The notes under the pieces: generated by a model
What the model was told of the DNA's origin: nothing
Databases searched by the model: none
The model's input: only the letters and a program-made list of their open reading frames with translations
Program-made: the position numbers and the translations under genes
NCBI GenBank assembly: GCA_018700525.1
Contig: JABITN010000045.1
Coordinates: 1 to 64,000 of the forward strand
Length of the DNA: 64,000 bases
Source of the DNA: Opitutales bacterium
GTDB taxonomy: Bacteria; Verrucomicrobiota; Verrucomicrobiia; Opitutales; Opitutaceae
Direction: 5' to 3'
Shown: piece by piece, positions 63,867 to 64,000 of the stretch
Layout of the letters: every line of letters starts with the position of its first letter
How positions within the stretch are numbered: position 1 is the stretch's first letter

Positions 63867-64000
63867 CTTTCTAATCCTCTCCTAGGCTCGCTTCCTCCAA
63901 AACCGCCAAACGCTCGGCCAATCGGCGAACCCTTGGAGACGCTACAATTGGAAATGAGTGCAGCCTATCGGTTTGTATTTCAGATATACCTACAAGACCT

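Overview
This 64 kb chromosomal window looks like a Verrucomicrobiota (Opitutae-like) bacterium; the taxonomy is inferred from protein character and gene content only. Most of it is housekeeping: xth, a Cys/Met PLP enzyme, kdsD, polyprenyl synthase, ECF sigma, pilM-N-O-(P)-Q, rpsT, rnpB (minus), a CT398-like zinc-ribbon protein, an Rrf2 regulator, gyrB/gyrA, a porin, DEAD helicase, sufS/sufE, two ABC-F ATPases, cysQ, rny, acyl-CoA synthetase, and folP/folB/folK. A divergent urea module (urtABCDE minus, ureABCEFGD plus) lies at the centre. Main points for follow-up: (i) an ECF sigma / single-TM protein / HtrA-PDZ operon in which the protease-like protein has lost the catalytic His, Asp and Ser motifs; (ii) divergent sigma-54-like promoters between urtA and ureA; (iii) a 26-bp perfect inverted repeat between ureC and ureE; (iv) a terminator-like hairpin plus U-tract ending six nt before the rny start codon; (v) a FolK-CoA-binding domain fusion; (vi) an unannotated 31-aa AURKAIP1/COX24-type ribosomal-like protein; (vii) heptanucleotide tandem repeats; and (viii) at least six decayed genes among intact housekeeping genes, including the minor pilins pilV and pilX. 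I found no CRISPR array, tRNA, rRNA, prophage or transposase.
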